Part shown: positions 25,570 through 32,961 of the stretch, piece by piece | Layout of the letters: every line of letters begins with the position of its first letter | Position numbering within the stretch: the first letter of the stretch is position 1 | Source: R-RK-3 sp031399085 | GTDB taxonomy: Bacteria > Pseudomonadota > Alphaproteobacteria > Rhizobiales > Rhodomicrobiaceae | NCBI GenBank assembly: GCA_031399085.1 | Contig: JANNOQ010000045.1 | Location: 1-64,000 of the forward strand | DNA length: 64,000 bases | Direction: 5' to 3' | Notes under the pieces: model-generated | Database searches by the model: none | Told to the model about the DNA's origin: nothing | The model's input: the letters and a program-made list of their open reading frames with translations, nothing else | Translations under genes and position numbers: made by a program

Positions 25570-26463
25570 ATGCAGGTTCGGCTTATCGGTTTGGTCCTTG
25601 GCGCATTTTTGGCGCTGCCTTGCCTTGCGGCGGCACAAACCGCGGAAGCCATCCCGTCGTTCAGCAGAAAGGATGCTGAGGCCGCAATCGCGCAAGCGCT
25701 CGCCGGTCTACGGCAGATGAAATGCGGCAAGGAGGCCTGCGCTCCGGCGACGCCAGAGGAATTCGCCTCGCCGCCCGTGGAGGCCGACGAGGCCCGCATC
25801 GCGCTCATCACCGGGGCAAAATCCGCGCGGCTGAGATGGTGTGGCCTCGAATGGGGAGAGCGCGCCTTTCCGGTGATGATGCAAAGTTTCCAGCAGAAGG
25901 GCATCCACGCCATTAGGTCGCTTGCCGTCCTGCAGCTTATTCATAACGCGCAGTTTGCCAGGGATTACGGCAATCTTCAGGTGCTCAAGACCTGTTCCGA
26001 TGAGATGCGCGCCGCGCTCGATCAACAGAACCCGCGCATCGAATTGCCGCCGTGGCAGGGCGCCATCAACAATGCGATGCTTGATGATTCCGTCGCGAAC
26101 ATGCTGCAGCGGGTGCTGAGCGAAATCCAGAAATCGCGGTGCGGCGCCGATTTCTGCTCGCCCACGACTGAAGAGGAGAAAGCCGCGCCGCCGCTCAATA
26201 TCGAGGAGGCGCGCCGGGCGATGAAGGTCGGTTTGTTGTCGGGGACGGCGGAATTCTGCGGACTTGACTGGAAATCGCGCATCTTCTTTCCCTTTATGGC
26301 GCATCACGACCGCACGCTGAAAATGTCGCAAAGGCAGCTCGCGGTGGTGAGTATGCTGCACGGCACCATGCAGGGCTTCATCGTCGACGCCTATAAGAAG
26401 ACCGGCACTCCCTGCGGCGAGCAGATGCGGCAGAGCTTGGAAAAGCAGCTTTCGAGCGGCTAG
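25570..26463 (+). CDS. Secreted protein with duplicated four-cysteine unit
   Basis: A 297-residue protein with signal peptide (MQVRLIGLVLGAFLALPCLA, cleavage near AAAQT). The mature part is two related halves: KCGKEACAPATPEEFASPP...LRWCGLEWGERAFPVMM...TCSDEMRAALDQQ and RCGADFCSPTTEEEKAAPP...AEFCGLDWKSRIFFPFM...PCGEQMRQSLEKQ. Each half has four cysteines (CX4-5C, WCGL/FCGL, a late C), likely paired in two disulfides. I do not recognise the fold. The start at 25570 with AAAAGG before it was chosen over GTG at 25534. It follows the phaZ gene by 96 bases. Confidence 0.7.
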   Translation: MQVRLIGLVLGAFLALPCLAAAQTAEAIPSFSRKDAEAAIAQALAGLRQMKCGKEACAPATPEEFASPPVEADEARIALITGAKSARLRWCGLEWGERAFPVMMQSFQQKGIHAIRSLAVLQLIHNAQFARDYGNLQVLKTCSDEMRAALDQQNPRIELPPWQGAINNAMLDDSVANMLQRVLSEIQKSRCGADFCSPTTEEEKAAPPLNIEEARRAMKVGLLSGTAEFCGLDWKSRIFFPFMAHHDRTLKMSQRQLAVVSMLHGTMQGFIVDAYKKTGTPCGEQMRQSLEKQLSSG

Positions 26464-26573
26464 CTGCGAAAAATCCGGGCAGCACCTGCGCATAATTTCA
26501 TCATGTCGAACAACCTTAAAGCTTGAAAACGGCCTGACGAGGGGCACGCTTCGTGTCACCTCTCGCCTGCACC

Positions 26574-26596
26574 CTCCCTCTCCCGATGCGAGAGGG
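26574..26596 (+). other. Hairpin between the duplicated-domain gene and the guanidine operon
   Basis: CCCTCTC-CCGATGCGAGAGGG forms a 7-pair stem with GAGAGGG as the 3' arm, followed by AGCATT rather than a T run. It could be a weak end of the upstream transcript. It lies just before the sigma-54 type site. Confidence 0.35.
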
Positions 26597-26609
26597 AGCA
26601 TTACCCACT

Positions 26610-26627
26610 TTGGCACCAGACTTGCTT
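26610..26627 (+). promoter_or_regulatory. Sigma-54 (RpoN) type promoter of the guanidine operon
   Basis: The sequence TTGGCACCAGACTTGCTT matches the RpoN consensus TGGCAC-N5-TTGC: GG (26612-26613) and GC (26624-26625) are spaced by exactly ten bases. Transcription would begin near 26636, a few bases before the riboswitch. RpoN promoters need an activator; a partial dyad GGCACG-CTT-CGTGTC (26543-26557), about 60-70 bases upstream, could be its site. RpoN control would tie the operon to nitrogen limitation. Confidence 0.7.
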
Positions 26628-26642
26628 CTTTATGCATGTGCA

Positions 26643-26800
26643 GAGCGTCTAGGGTTCCGGCCGCCCCCTGTAGCATGATCCGCAAAAGTGAAAACCGGTT
26701 TTGCGAGAAGATCATGCTTCACTAAAGGGGCGGCGCTGGTCCGAGAGACGCAGACCGGGCGGGTTGCCCGAGACACGGCGGGCCAAAATCCCGGGAGAGG
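26643..26800 (+). promoter_or_regulatory. Guanidine-I (ykkC) riboswitch interrupted by a palindromic repeat
   Basis: The conserved blocks of the ykkC/guanidine-I aptamer are present in order: CTAGGGTTCCGG (26649-26660), GCTGGTCCGAGAGAC (26734-26748), ACACGGCGGGCCAAAATC (26773-26790) and CCGGGAGA (26791-26798). The first hairpin, CCGCCCC (26661-26667) paired with GGGGCGG (26727-26733), carries a 59-base loop filled by a genomic palindromic repeat. Guanidine binding normally stabilises the aptamer and turns on downstream genes. The alternative pairing CCGGGAG (26791-26797) with CTCCCGG (26834-26840) could form the off state. Confidence 0.88.
26673..26717. repeat. Dispersed palindromic repeat inside the riboswitch loop
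   Basis: GCATGATC (26673-26680) pairs with GATCATGC (26710-26717), CGCAAAA (26681-26687) with TTTTGCG (26699-26705), and AAAACCGGTTTT is at the centre. It is the same family as at 21006 and 50930. Confidence 0.85.
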
Positions 26801-26810
26801 ACTGCACGAC

Positions 26811-26830
26811 AGGTTTGCGGGCGCAAACCT
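26811..26830 (+). other. Leader hairpin between riboswitch and first gene
   Basis: AGGTTTGC (26811-26818), a GGGC loop and GCAAACCT (26823-26830) form a perfect 8-pair stem with no T run. Together with the CTCCCGG segment right after it, it looks like part of the riboswitch expression platform. Confidence 0.5.
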
Positions 26831-26902
26831 TGCCTCCCGGTGCGCTCCAAACCGCTTGCGAACAAGACCGCCTGGTCGGCAAACGAACATGGAGAAATGA
26901 CT

Positions 26903-27961
26903 ATGCGCCGCACTTTGGGACTGATGCTTGCCGCTCTAACCTTATTTATCCTCACCCCCGCCAACGCAGCACCGAAAAAGGATTTCAAAGTCTGCTGGTC
27001 GATCTATGTCGGCTGGATGCCCTGGGGACATCTGCAAAGCTCCGGCATCATGAAGAAATGGGCCGATAAATACGGCATCACCGTCGATGTCGTGCAGATC
27101 AACGATTATGTCGAATCCATCAATCAATATACGGCCGGCGCCTATGATGGATGCGCGATGACGAACATGGACGCGCTGTCGATCCCGGCGGGCGGCGGCA
27201 TCGACACCACCGCGTTGATCATCGGCGATTACTCCAATGGCAATGACGGCATCGTGCTGAAGGGCAAGGACAAGCTCGCCGACATCAAGGGCCAGAAGGT
27301 CAATATGGTCGAGCTGTCGGTTTCGCATTACCTGCTCGCGCGCGCGCTCGAGACCGTCAAGCTGTCGGAGAAGGACATCACCGTCGTCAACACTTCGGAT
27401 GCCGACATGATCGCGGCTTATGGAACGGCGGATGTGACCTCGGTCGTCACCTGGAACCCGCTGCTCTCCGAGATCGCCGCCACTAAGGGTTCGAAACTGG
27501 TGTTTGACAGCTCCTCAATCCCCGGCGAGATCATCGACGTGATGATGGTGAACACCGCCGTGCTGAAGGAGAACCCGGATTTCGGCAAGGCGCTGGTCGG
27601 CGCCTGGTATGAGCTGATGGGCATCATGTCGTCCAGCTCTCCGGCCGGCATCGCCGCGCGCACCGAGATGGCCAAGGCGTCCGGCACCGATCTGGCCGGC
27701 TTCGACGCCCAGCTCAAGACCACGCAAATGTTCTACAAGCCCGCCGAGGGCGTCGCCTTCGCCAAGGACGCCAAACTGCCGACAACCATGCAATTCGTGG
27801 CGAAATTCCTGTTCGACCACGGCATTCTTGGCCAGGGCGCCAAGAGCGCCGAGGATGTCGGGATGGAGTTCGCGGGCGGCAAGATCGTCGGCGATAAGAC
27901 AAAGGTCAATCTGCGCTTCGATCCGACCTATATGCAGATGGCGGCGGACGGCAAACTCTAG
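26903..27961 (+). CDS. ABC transporter substrate-binding protein (guanidine uptake, inferred)
   Basis: A 352-residue periplasmic binding protein of the NMT1/TauA/NrtA type, with signal peptide (MRRTLGLMLAALTLFILTPA, cleavage near ANA). Mature start KVCWSIYVGWMPWGHLQSSG and AYDGCAMTNMDALSIPAGGG match the group often labelled putative urea transporter, which occurs next to guanidine riboswitches and guanidine hydrolases. The riboswitch and the hydrolase downstream point to guanidine as ligand; that is inference. GGAGAAATGACT precedes the ATG at 26903; the ATG at 26897 lies too close to the site. First gene of the operon. Confidence 0.88.
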   Translation: MRRTLGLMLAALTLFILTPANAAPKKDFKVCWSIYVGWMPWGHLQSSGIMKKWADKYGITVDVVQINDYVESINQYTAGAYDGCAMTNMDALSIPAGGGIDTTALIIGDYSNGNDGIVLKGKDKLADIKGQKVNMVELSVSHYLLARALETVKLSEKDITVVNTSDADMIAAYGTADVTSVVTWNPLLSEIAATKGSKLVFDSSSIPGEIIDVMMVNTAVLKENPDFGKALVGAWYELMGIMSSSSPAGIAARTEMAKASGTDLAGFDAQLKTTQMFYKPAEGVAFAKDAKLPTTMQFVAKFLFDHGILGQGAKSAEDVGMEFAGGKIVGDKTKVNLRFDPTYMQMAADGKL

Positions 27962-27998
27962 GACACGCCATAGCCTGTGTCGTCAACGCTCACAGCCG

Positions 27999-28032
27999 CA
28001 TCCCGCATGCTGCTCGCGCAGCTTGCGGGATG
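27999..28032 (+). other. Intercistronic hairpin after the binding-protein gene
   Basis: CATCCCGCA and TGCGGGATG (27999-28007, 28024-28032) with inner GCTGC-TCGC-GCAGC form a 14-pair stem with one T-T mismatch, in the 144-base gap before the permease gene. No T run follows. Such stems protect the upstream message and raise binding-protein yield over permease. Confidence 0.5.
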
Positions 28033-28105
28033 ACAAAAGTTTGACAAGGCTGCCAAGGCCATCGCATTGCAGTCATAAGGTCCGCCCATTGCCGAGCGCT
28101 CTCGA

Positions 28106-28927
28106 ATGCGTCTGATCAACCAGCAGCCCGGCCGGGGCGAGAAGATCTTGCTCGGGGCGCTGCTGTTCCTCATCGTGATCGTGGCCTATGGCATCGCCAG
28201 CAGTCTGCGCCTTGCCGAAAATCCCGACGATAAGCTGCTACCGTCGCTCGGCCAGATGGCCAAAGCGTTTTACGAATTCGCCTTCGTCCCCGATGTGCGC
28301 TCCGGCGATTATCTCTTGTGGAGCGACACTGCCGCCAGTCTCGGCCGCCTGCTGAGCGGCATAGCGATCTCGGCGCTGCTCGCCATCGGGCTCGGCGTGC
28401 CGGCCGGGTTCATACCGCGCGCGCGGGCAGGGCTCGCCCCGTTCATCGCCGCCGTTTCGCTGATCCCGCCGATCACCGTCCTGCCGATCCTGTTCATCAT
28501 TTTCGGCTTAGGCGAGACCTCGAAAGTCGTTCTGATCGTGATCGGCACCGCGCCGGTGATGGTGCGCTATCTCGCCCAGGTGGTGACCGAAATCCCGCAG
28601 GAGCAGATCATCAAGGCGGCGACGCTCGGCGCGTCCACTTGGCAGATGATCGTGCGCGTGGTGCTGCCGCAAATCATGCCCAAGCTGATTACCTCGATCC
28701 GGCTAAGCCTGGCGCCGGCCTGGATATTCCTGATTTCCGCCGAGGCCATCGCATCGACCGGCGGCCTCGGCTACCGCATTTTCCTCGTGCGCCGCTATCT
28801 GGCGATGGACGTGATCCTGCCCTACGTCGCCTGGATCACGCTGATCGCCTTCGCGCTTGACCGGCTGCTCTATCTCTACTCGAAGCGCCAGCACGCCTGG
28901 GCGCATATCGAAGGCGGCGCGCTATGA
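28106..28927 (+). CDS. ABC transporter permease (guanidine uptake, inferred)
   Basis: A 273-residue inner membrane protein of the BPD_transp_1 family. About six helices are visible (LLGALLFLIVIVAYGIASSL, LLSGIAISALLAIGLGVPAG, and so on). The EAA-type loop that contacts the ATPase is EQIIKAATLGASTWQMIVRVVLPQI (about 165-190). It matches nitrate/taurine-type importers. Its stop overlaps the ATPase start by ATGA, so the two are coupled. Confidence 0.9.
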   Translation: MRLINQQPGRGEKILLGALLFLIVIVAYGIASSLRLAENPDDKLLPSLGQMAKAFYEFAFVPDVRSGDYLLWSDTAASLGRLLSGIAISALLAIGLGVPAGFIPRARAGLAPFIAAVSLIPPITVLPILFIIFGLGETSKVVLIVIGTAPVMVRYLAQVVTEIPQEQIIKAATLGASTWQMIVRVVLPQIMPKLITSIRLSLAPAWIFLISAEAIASTGGLGYRIFLVRRYLAMDVILPYVAWITLIAFALDRLLYLYSKRQHAWAHIEGGAL

Positions 28928-29721
28928 GTTTTGTCGAGGCGCAGAATATTTGGGTGCGCTATGGCGACGCGCCGATCCTGGAGCGCGTTTCGATTTCGGT
29001 CGAGCGCGGCACGCTCTGCACCATCGTTGGCGCGTCCGGCTGCGGTAAGTCGACCTTTCTGCGGCTGCTGCTCGGACAGGAGCGGCCAACGCGCGGCCGC
29101 ATTCTCGTCGATGGCGCCGCCATCCCCGGCGAGCCGACGCCCGATCGCGGCATCGTCTTCCAGCGCTATTCGGTCTTCCCGCATCTGACCGTGATGCAGA
29201 ACCTAACCTTGCCGGCGGCCTTCGAGCGCTCACCGGTGCTCAGCCGGCTGTTTGGAGCCGCCAAGCGGGAGGCCGAAGAGGCAGCCGACGCCATGCTCGT
29301 CAAGATCGGTCTTGCCCATGCGCGCGACCGCTATCCGACCCAGCTTTCTGGCGGGATGCAGCAACGGCTCGCAATTGCGCAGGCGCTGTTGAAGCGGCCG
29401 AAAATCCTGCTGCTCGATGAGCCGTTCGGCGCGCTCGATCCTGGCATCCGGCTGGATATGCAAACGCTTCTGCTTTCAATTTGGCAGGAAACCGGTATGA
29501 CGATCTTCATGGTTACGCATGATATTTCCGAAGCGTTCCGGCTCGGCACCCGGCTCATCGTCTTCGACAAGGTGCGGCACGATCCGCAGCACCCTTCAGC
29601 CTATGGCGCGACCATCACCTACGATCTGAAGCTTAAAAACGGCAGCGCACTCGACGCCGCAAAAACGGCTCAGCTTCTCGCCGCCGAGTTGATCAGCACG
29701 GATAAGGCAGCCCATGTTTGA
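28924..29721 (+). CDS. ABC transporter ATP-binding protein (guanidine uptake, inferred)
   Basis: A 265-residue ATPase with Walker A GASGCGKST, Q-loop in FQRYSVFPHLTVMQN, signature LSGGMQQRLAIAQAL, Walker B ILLLDEPFGALDP and the switch His in VTHD. It belongs to the NrtD/TauB/SsuB type. The start is ATGA-coupled to the permease, and its stop overlaps the hydrolase start by 8 bases, so importer and hydrolase are translated as one unit. Confidence 0.93.
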   Translation: MSFVEAQNIWVRYGDAPILERVSISVERGTLCTIVGASGCGKSTFLRLLLGQERPTRGRILVDGAAIPGEPTPDRGIVFQRYSVFPHLTVMQNLTLPAAFERSPVLSRLFGAAKREAEEAADAMLVKIGLAHARDRYPTQLSGGMQQRLAIAQALLKRPKILLLDEPFGALDPGIRLDMQTLLLSIWQETGMTIFMVTHDISEAFRLGTRLIVFDKVRHDPQHPSAYGATITYDLKLKNGSALDAAKTAQLLAAELISTDKAAHV

Positions 29722-30910
29722 CCGATCGAGAGCAGCGCCGCGTTCCCCCTTCCATGCAAGGCGAGTCCGCGCCCATCACCCCGATTTCAACGCCCGCGAA
29801 ACGCGCGGCTGGAAAGCGGCTGAAGCCGAGGGCCGCTTGCCCGAGGATGGCTGGCGGCGAGAGCAGCAATGGGCGCTCGACATGGGTCTGCCCGGCGCGG
29901 AATGCCTGACCGACAAGACGATCCCGACCTTTGCGCGCGGCGAACTTCCGCATTTCGCGGGCATCAATACGTTTTTGAAAGCGCCCTATATCGAGAATGT
30001 CCGCGATGTCGGCAAATACGATGCGGCGGTCGTCGGCATCCCCTTCGACGGCGGCACGACGTACCGCCCCGGCACCCGCTTCGGCCCACAAGGCATCAGG
30101 CGCATCTCGGCGCTCTACACGCCCTATAATTACGAGATGGGCGTGGACTTGCGCGAGCAGATGACGCTGTGCGACGTGGGCGACGTGTTCACCATTCCCG
30201 CAAATCTGGAAAAAAGCTTCGACCAGATCACGCGCGGCGTTTCGCACGTGTTCTCGTCCGGCGCGCTGCCGGTGATGCTGGGCGGCGACCATTCCATCGG
30301 CTTCCCCTGCGTGCGGGGCATCGCCGAATGCACCTCCAAGCGCATCGGCATCATCCATTTCGACCGCCATATCGATATCCAGGAAAAGGACCTCGACGAG
30401 CGGATGCACACCACGCCCTGGTTCTGGGCGACCAATTTGCCGAACGTGCCGGCCACCAATCTGGTGCAACTCGGCATTGGCGGCTGGCAGGTGCCGCGCT
30501 ATGGTGTCGCCGAGGCGCGCCGGCGGCAGACCAATGTGCTCACCATCGAGGACATTGAAAAGCTGGGCCTTGAGAAAACTGCCGAGATCGCGCTGGAACT
30601 CGCCTGGAAGGACGCCGACGCGGTTTACATTTCCTTCGATGTGGATTCAATTGATTGCGGCTTCGTGCCCGGCACGGGCTGGCCGGAGCCGGGCGGCTTC
30701 CTGCCGCGTGAGGCGCTGAAAATTCTCGGGCTGGTCGCGGCGGAAGGTCTGTGCGGGCTGGAAGTCGTCGAGGTCAGCCCGCCCTATGACACCTCAGACA
30801 TCACGGCGCTGATCGGCGTGCGCGTCGTGGTCGAAGCGCTCGGCTCGATGGTCGCGCACGGCAAACTCGGCAAGCACAAGGCGATCATCGACAAGCCGGT
30901 GGCATTTTGA
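29714..30910 (+). CDS. gdmH: Guanidine hydrolase-like ureohydrolase (nickel-dependent type)
   Basis: A 398-residue member of the arginase/agmatinase fold with a 100-residue N-terminal extension. Metal ligands are His193 (GGDHS), Asp217, His219 and Asp221 (FDRHID) and Asp309 and Asp311 (SFDVDSID); substrate loop GTGWPEPGG. The FDRHID form with Arg in place of the usual small residue, the DERMHT block and the long extension match the guanidine hydrolase group first described from Synechocystis, which uses nickel to split guanidine into ammonia and urea. The riboswitch and importer support this. The ATG overlaps the ATPase stop by 8 bases. No HypA/HypB-like nickel chaperones are seen beside it. 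Confidence 0.85.
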   Translation: MFDRSRAAPRSPFHARRVRAHHPDFNARETRGWKAAEAEGRLPEDGWRREQQWALDMGLPGAECLTDKTIPTFARGELPHFAGINTFLKAPYIENVRDVGKYDAAVVGIPFDGGTTYRPGTRFGPQGIRRISALYTPYNYEMGVDLREQMTLCDVGDVFTIPANLEKSFDQITRGVSHVFSSGALPVMLGGDHSIGFPCVRGIAECTSKRIGIIHFDRHIDIQEKDLDERMHTTPWFWATNLPNVPATNLVQLGIGGWQVPRYGVAEARRRQTNVLTIEDIEKLGLEKTAEIALELAWKDADAVYISFDVDSIDCGFVPGTGWPEPGGFLPREALKILGLVAAEGLCGLEVVEVSPPYDTSDITALIGVRVVVEALGSMVAHGKLGKHKAIIDKPVAF

Positions 30911-30914
30911 GTTT

Positions 30915-31022
30915 CGTCATCCCGGACGCCGCGAAGCGGCGAGCCGGGACCCACTCGCCTCACCGCGGTCACTTCGCTGGCTGAGCAGCGAGTAGGCCCC
31001 GGCTCTGACGGCCGGGGCGACG
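30915..31022. repeat. Intergenic inverted repeat (CGTCATCCCGG type)
   Basis: Outer arms CGTCATCCCGG and CCGGGGCGACG enclose smaller stems (GCCGCGAAGCGGC; CCCCGGC...GCCGGGG). Two further members lie at 35143 and 54808. It separates the hydrolase from the DM13 gene and may act as a processing or end site. It has no ORF and is not an insertion sequence. Confidence 0.7.
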
Positions 31023-31134
31023 AAGTGGAGAGGTCCAGCCGAAATGACAAAAAATTGCGCCGTCATCCACCTGAAGCGCATGTCCACCCCAACGGTCCTG
31101 CGGTAAAAGACCAAGTCTTTCACGGAGCAAAACC

Positions 31135-31620
31135 ATGTGGCGATTGCTGGCGGTGTTTCTTCTTGGCGGTGTGCTCGGCACCGGCTTCGGTGTCGGGCTG
31201 GGCTTCTTCCTGTTTCCCTACGTCTTCCCGCCCGCGCCCGCCGTCGAGACGCTCGCCGAGGCCGAGCGCACGCAGGTCCTGGCGCGCGGCACCTTCATTC
31301 ATGCCGACCCCGGTGACCCGATCCATTACGGGCAGGGCAGCGTCACAGTCTATGAGCGCAACATCTTCCTAGAATCAAGCTTCAAGGTCGGCCCGGGACC
31401 GAAGTACCATGTCTATCTTGTGCCGAAAGCGACAATCCGCTCCTCGGCCGACGTGAAGGATTCGATGTTCGTCGATCTGGGCCGGCTGCGCAGCTTCGAA
31501 GGCAGCCAGAAATACGAGATTCCGGCCGGTCTCGATCTGAAGCAATATCCTAGCGTGGTGATCTGGTGCGAGCAATTCAGCGTGCTGATCTCGCCGGCCG
31601 ATCTGAAATCCGGAACGTAA
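31135..31620 (+). CDS. Membrane-anchored DM13 domain protein
   Basis: A 161-residue protein with an N-terminal transmembrane anchor (LAVFLLGGVLGTGFGVGLGFFL, about 4-25) and a DM13 domain (about 45-155: ARGTFIHADPGDPIHYGQGSVTVYE, then KYHVYLVP, FVDLGRLRSFEGSQKYEIP). The conserved late Cys is in VVIWCEQFSVLIS. DM13 is thought to be a redox or cytochrome-like domain, so this may be an electron-transfer protein in the periplasm. It follows the guanidine hydrolase by 224 bases holding a repeat, so it may belong to the operon, but this is less certain. Confidence 0.8.
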   Translation: MWRLLAVFLLGGVLGTGFGVGLGFFLFPYVFPPAPAVETLAEAERTQVLARGTFIHADPGDPIHYGQGSVTVYERNIFLESSFKVGPGPKYHVYLVPKATIRSSADVKDSMFVDLGRLRSFEGSQKYEIPAGLDLKQYPSVVIWCEQFSVLISPADLKSGT

Positions 31621-31649
31621 GCGCGCCCAACCCCAAAGAAAGGTCATCC

Positions 31650-32126
31650 ATGCACCGCGATCATGGCCTTCACCCGCACGATCATGACGGCGATCACGAT
31701 CACCATCATCCGCATGGGCTAGGACACAATGCGCCGCGCCCCGCGATTCAATGGCAAACGCCGCACGATCCCTCTGCCGCCCAAGCCCGCGCCTCCGAAC
31801 CCGAGCCCGATTTCGATCTCGTCGAGGCCGCTTTCCTGACAGGCTTTGCCAGCGCGCCAGACCCGACGAGCTTCCTGCGCCTCGCCCATATCCCCTTCAC
31901 GGGCAAGACGCCCGAGGGCGGCGTGCTGCAATTGCTGCGCGTCGAGACGGAGGACGCGGTCGATGTCGGCGCGTTCACGCCGCATTTGGGGGGCGGCTCG
32001 ATGCGCTACGATCCGCTGCCCGCCAAAATGGTCTCGCGCCGCCGCAAACTGGCGTTCATTTATTATGACGGCACGCGCATCCGCGCCTTGACCTATGCCG
32101 AAGCGCTGGCGCTGACGGCCGCTTGA
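31650..32126 (+). CDS. Protein with a His-rich N-terminus
   Basis: A 158-residue cytoplasmic protein with 11 His in its first 26 residues (His2, 5, 8, 10, 12, 16, 18-20, 22, 26). The rest (about 50-158) is a compact domain I do not recognise, with FLRLAHIPFTGKTPEGGVLQ and RRRKLAFIYYDGTRI. It has no P-loop, so it is not HypB or UreG. AAAGAAAGG precedes the ATG, 29 bases after the DM13 stop. Nickel storage or delivery to the hydrolase would fit its place and composition; this is a hypothesis. Confidence 0.7.
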   Translation: MHRDHGLHPHDHDGDHDHHHPHGLGHNAPRPAIQWQTPHDPSAAQARASEPEPDFDLVEAAFLTGFASAPDPTSFLRLAHIPFTGKTPEGGVLQLLRVETEDAVDVGAFTPHLGGGSMRYDPLPAKMVSRRRKLAFIYYDGTRIRALTYAEALALTAA

Positions 32127-32131
32127 ACGCG

Positions 32132-32941
32132 TCACGCCGCATCCGGCGGGATTTGGAGGAAGAACCAGCTCTCGCAGACCGGCTTGAAGCCAATTTTCGC
32201 GTAAGTGCGATTGGACGCGGGATTGCGCAAGTCGGTGTAGAGGCAGGCAATCTTGCGGCCTTCCGCATAGACGCGCTCGACAACGGCGGCTGTCGCCGAT
32301 CCGGCATAGCCCAGCCCCCGCAATTCGGGCGGCGTGTAGACTAGGGCAAGGGCCGCCGCATTGCGCGTGCGCCGGACGATGCCCGCCATCGACACCGGCT
32401 CCCCGCCCACCAGCCAGAAAACGCAATCGCCGGACGCGGCCTTGCGTTCGATCGCCTCGCGTGGCGGCGGCGCATCCTCGGGCACCGCCTCGACGCCGAA
32501 GGCTAGGAACCATTCCGCGAACAGCTCGATATCGGTGGGGGTCACGAGGCGGGCTTTACCTGGAGCGCCGGGATAGAACGGCGATCCGGAAATCGCGTGG
32601 ATGCGCTGCGGCATCGGCGTATAGAAGCTCGCGCCGAGCGCCTTGGCCTGGTCCACAAACCAAAGCGCGGTGTCGTCCGGGCCGAGCACTCCGTAAAAAT
32701 ACGTGCCTGCGACGTCACCGGCGAGCCGGCGGCAATTTTCCTCGGTCAAATCGCCGAGCACGATGGCGCGGCTGGGCGTTTGCAAGGCGCAGGCGCCTGC
32801 CGTGCCGAAGGACCATTTGCGCGTCTCGTGCGGCGGGTCTTCCGCGACGGCGCGGGCCATGAGCGTGAGCAGCAGATTGTGCTTGGCCTCGTTCTGTTCG
32901 AGCGCCGGCATGTGATACGCGTTGAACTGAACAAACTCCAT
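32132..32941 (-). CDS. GNAT family N-acetyltransferase
   Basis: A 269-residue protein with a C-terminal GNAT domain (about 165-265): SMAGIVRRTRNAAALALVYTPPELRGLGYAGSAT with the acetyl-CoA loop RGLGYAG, then NPASNRTYAKIGFKPV. The N-terminal half (FNAYHMPALEQNEAKHNLLLTLM) may recognise the substrate. It converges on the His-rich protein gene, 5 bases apart at the 3' ends. Its substrate is unknown. Confidence 0.88.
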   Translation of the reverse strand: MEFVQFNAYHMPALEQNEAKHNLLLTLMARAVAEDPPHETRKWSFGTAGACALQTPSRAIVLGDLTEENCRRLAGDVAGTYFYGVLGPDDTALWFVDQAKALGASFYTPMPQRIHAISGSPFYPGAPGKARLVTPTDIELFAEWFLAFGVEAVPEDAPPPREAIERKAASGDCVFWLVGGEPVSMAGIVRRTRNAAALALVYTPPELRGLGYAGSATAAVVERVYAEGRKIACLYTDLRNPASNRTYAKIGFKPVCESWFFLQIPPDAA

Positions 32942-32961
32942 GGCGCGATGATCGACCCCCG

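Noticed and set aside
30915..31022. Insertion sequence ends
   Set aside because: The element is about 108 bases, has no transposase frame and no target duplication.
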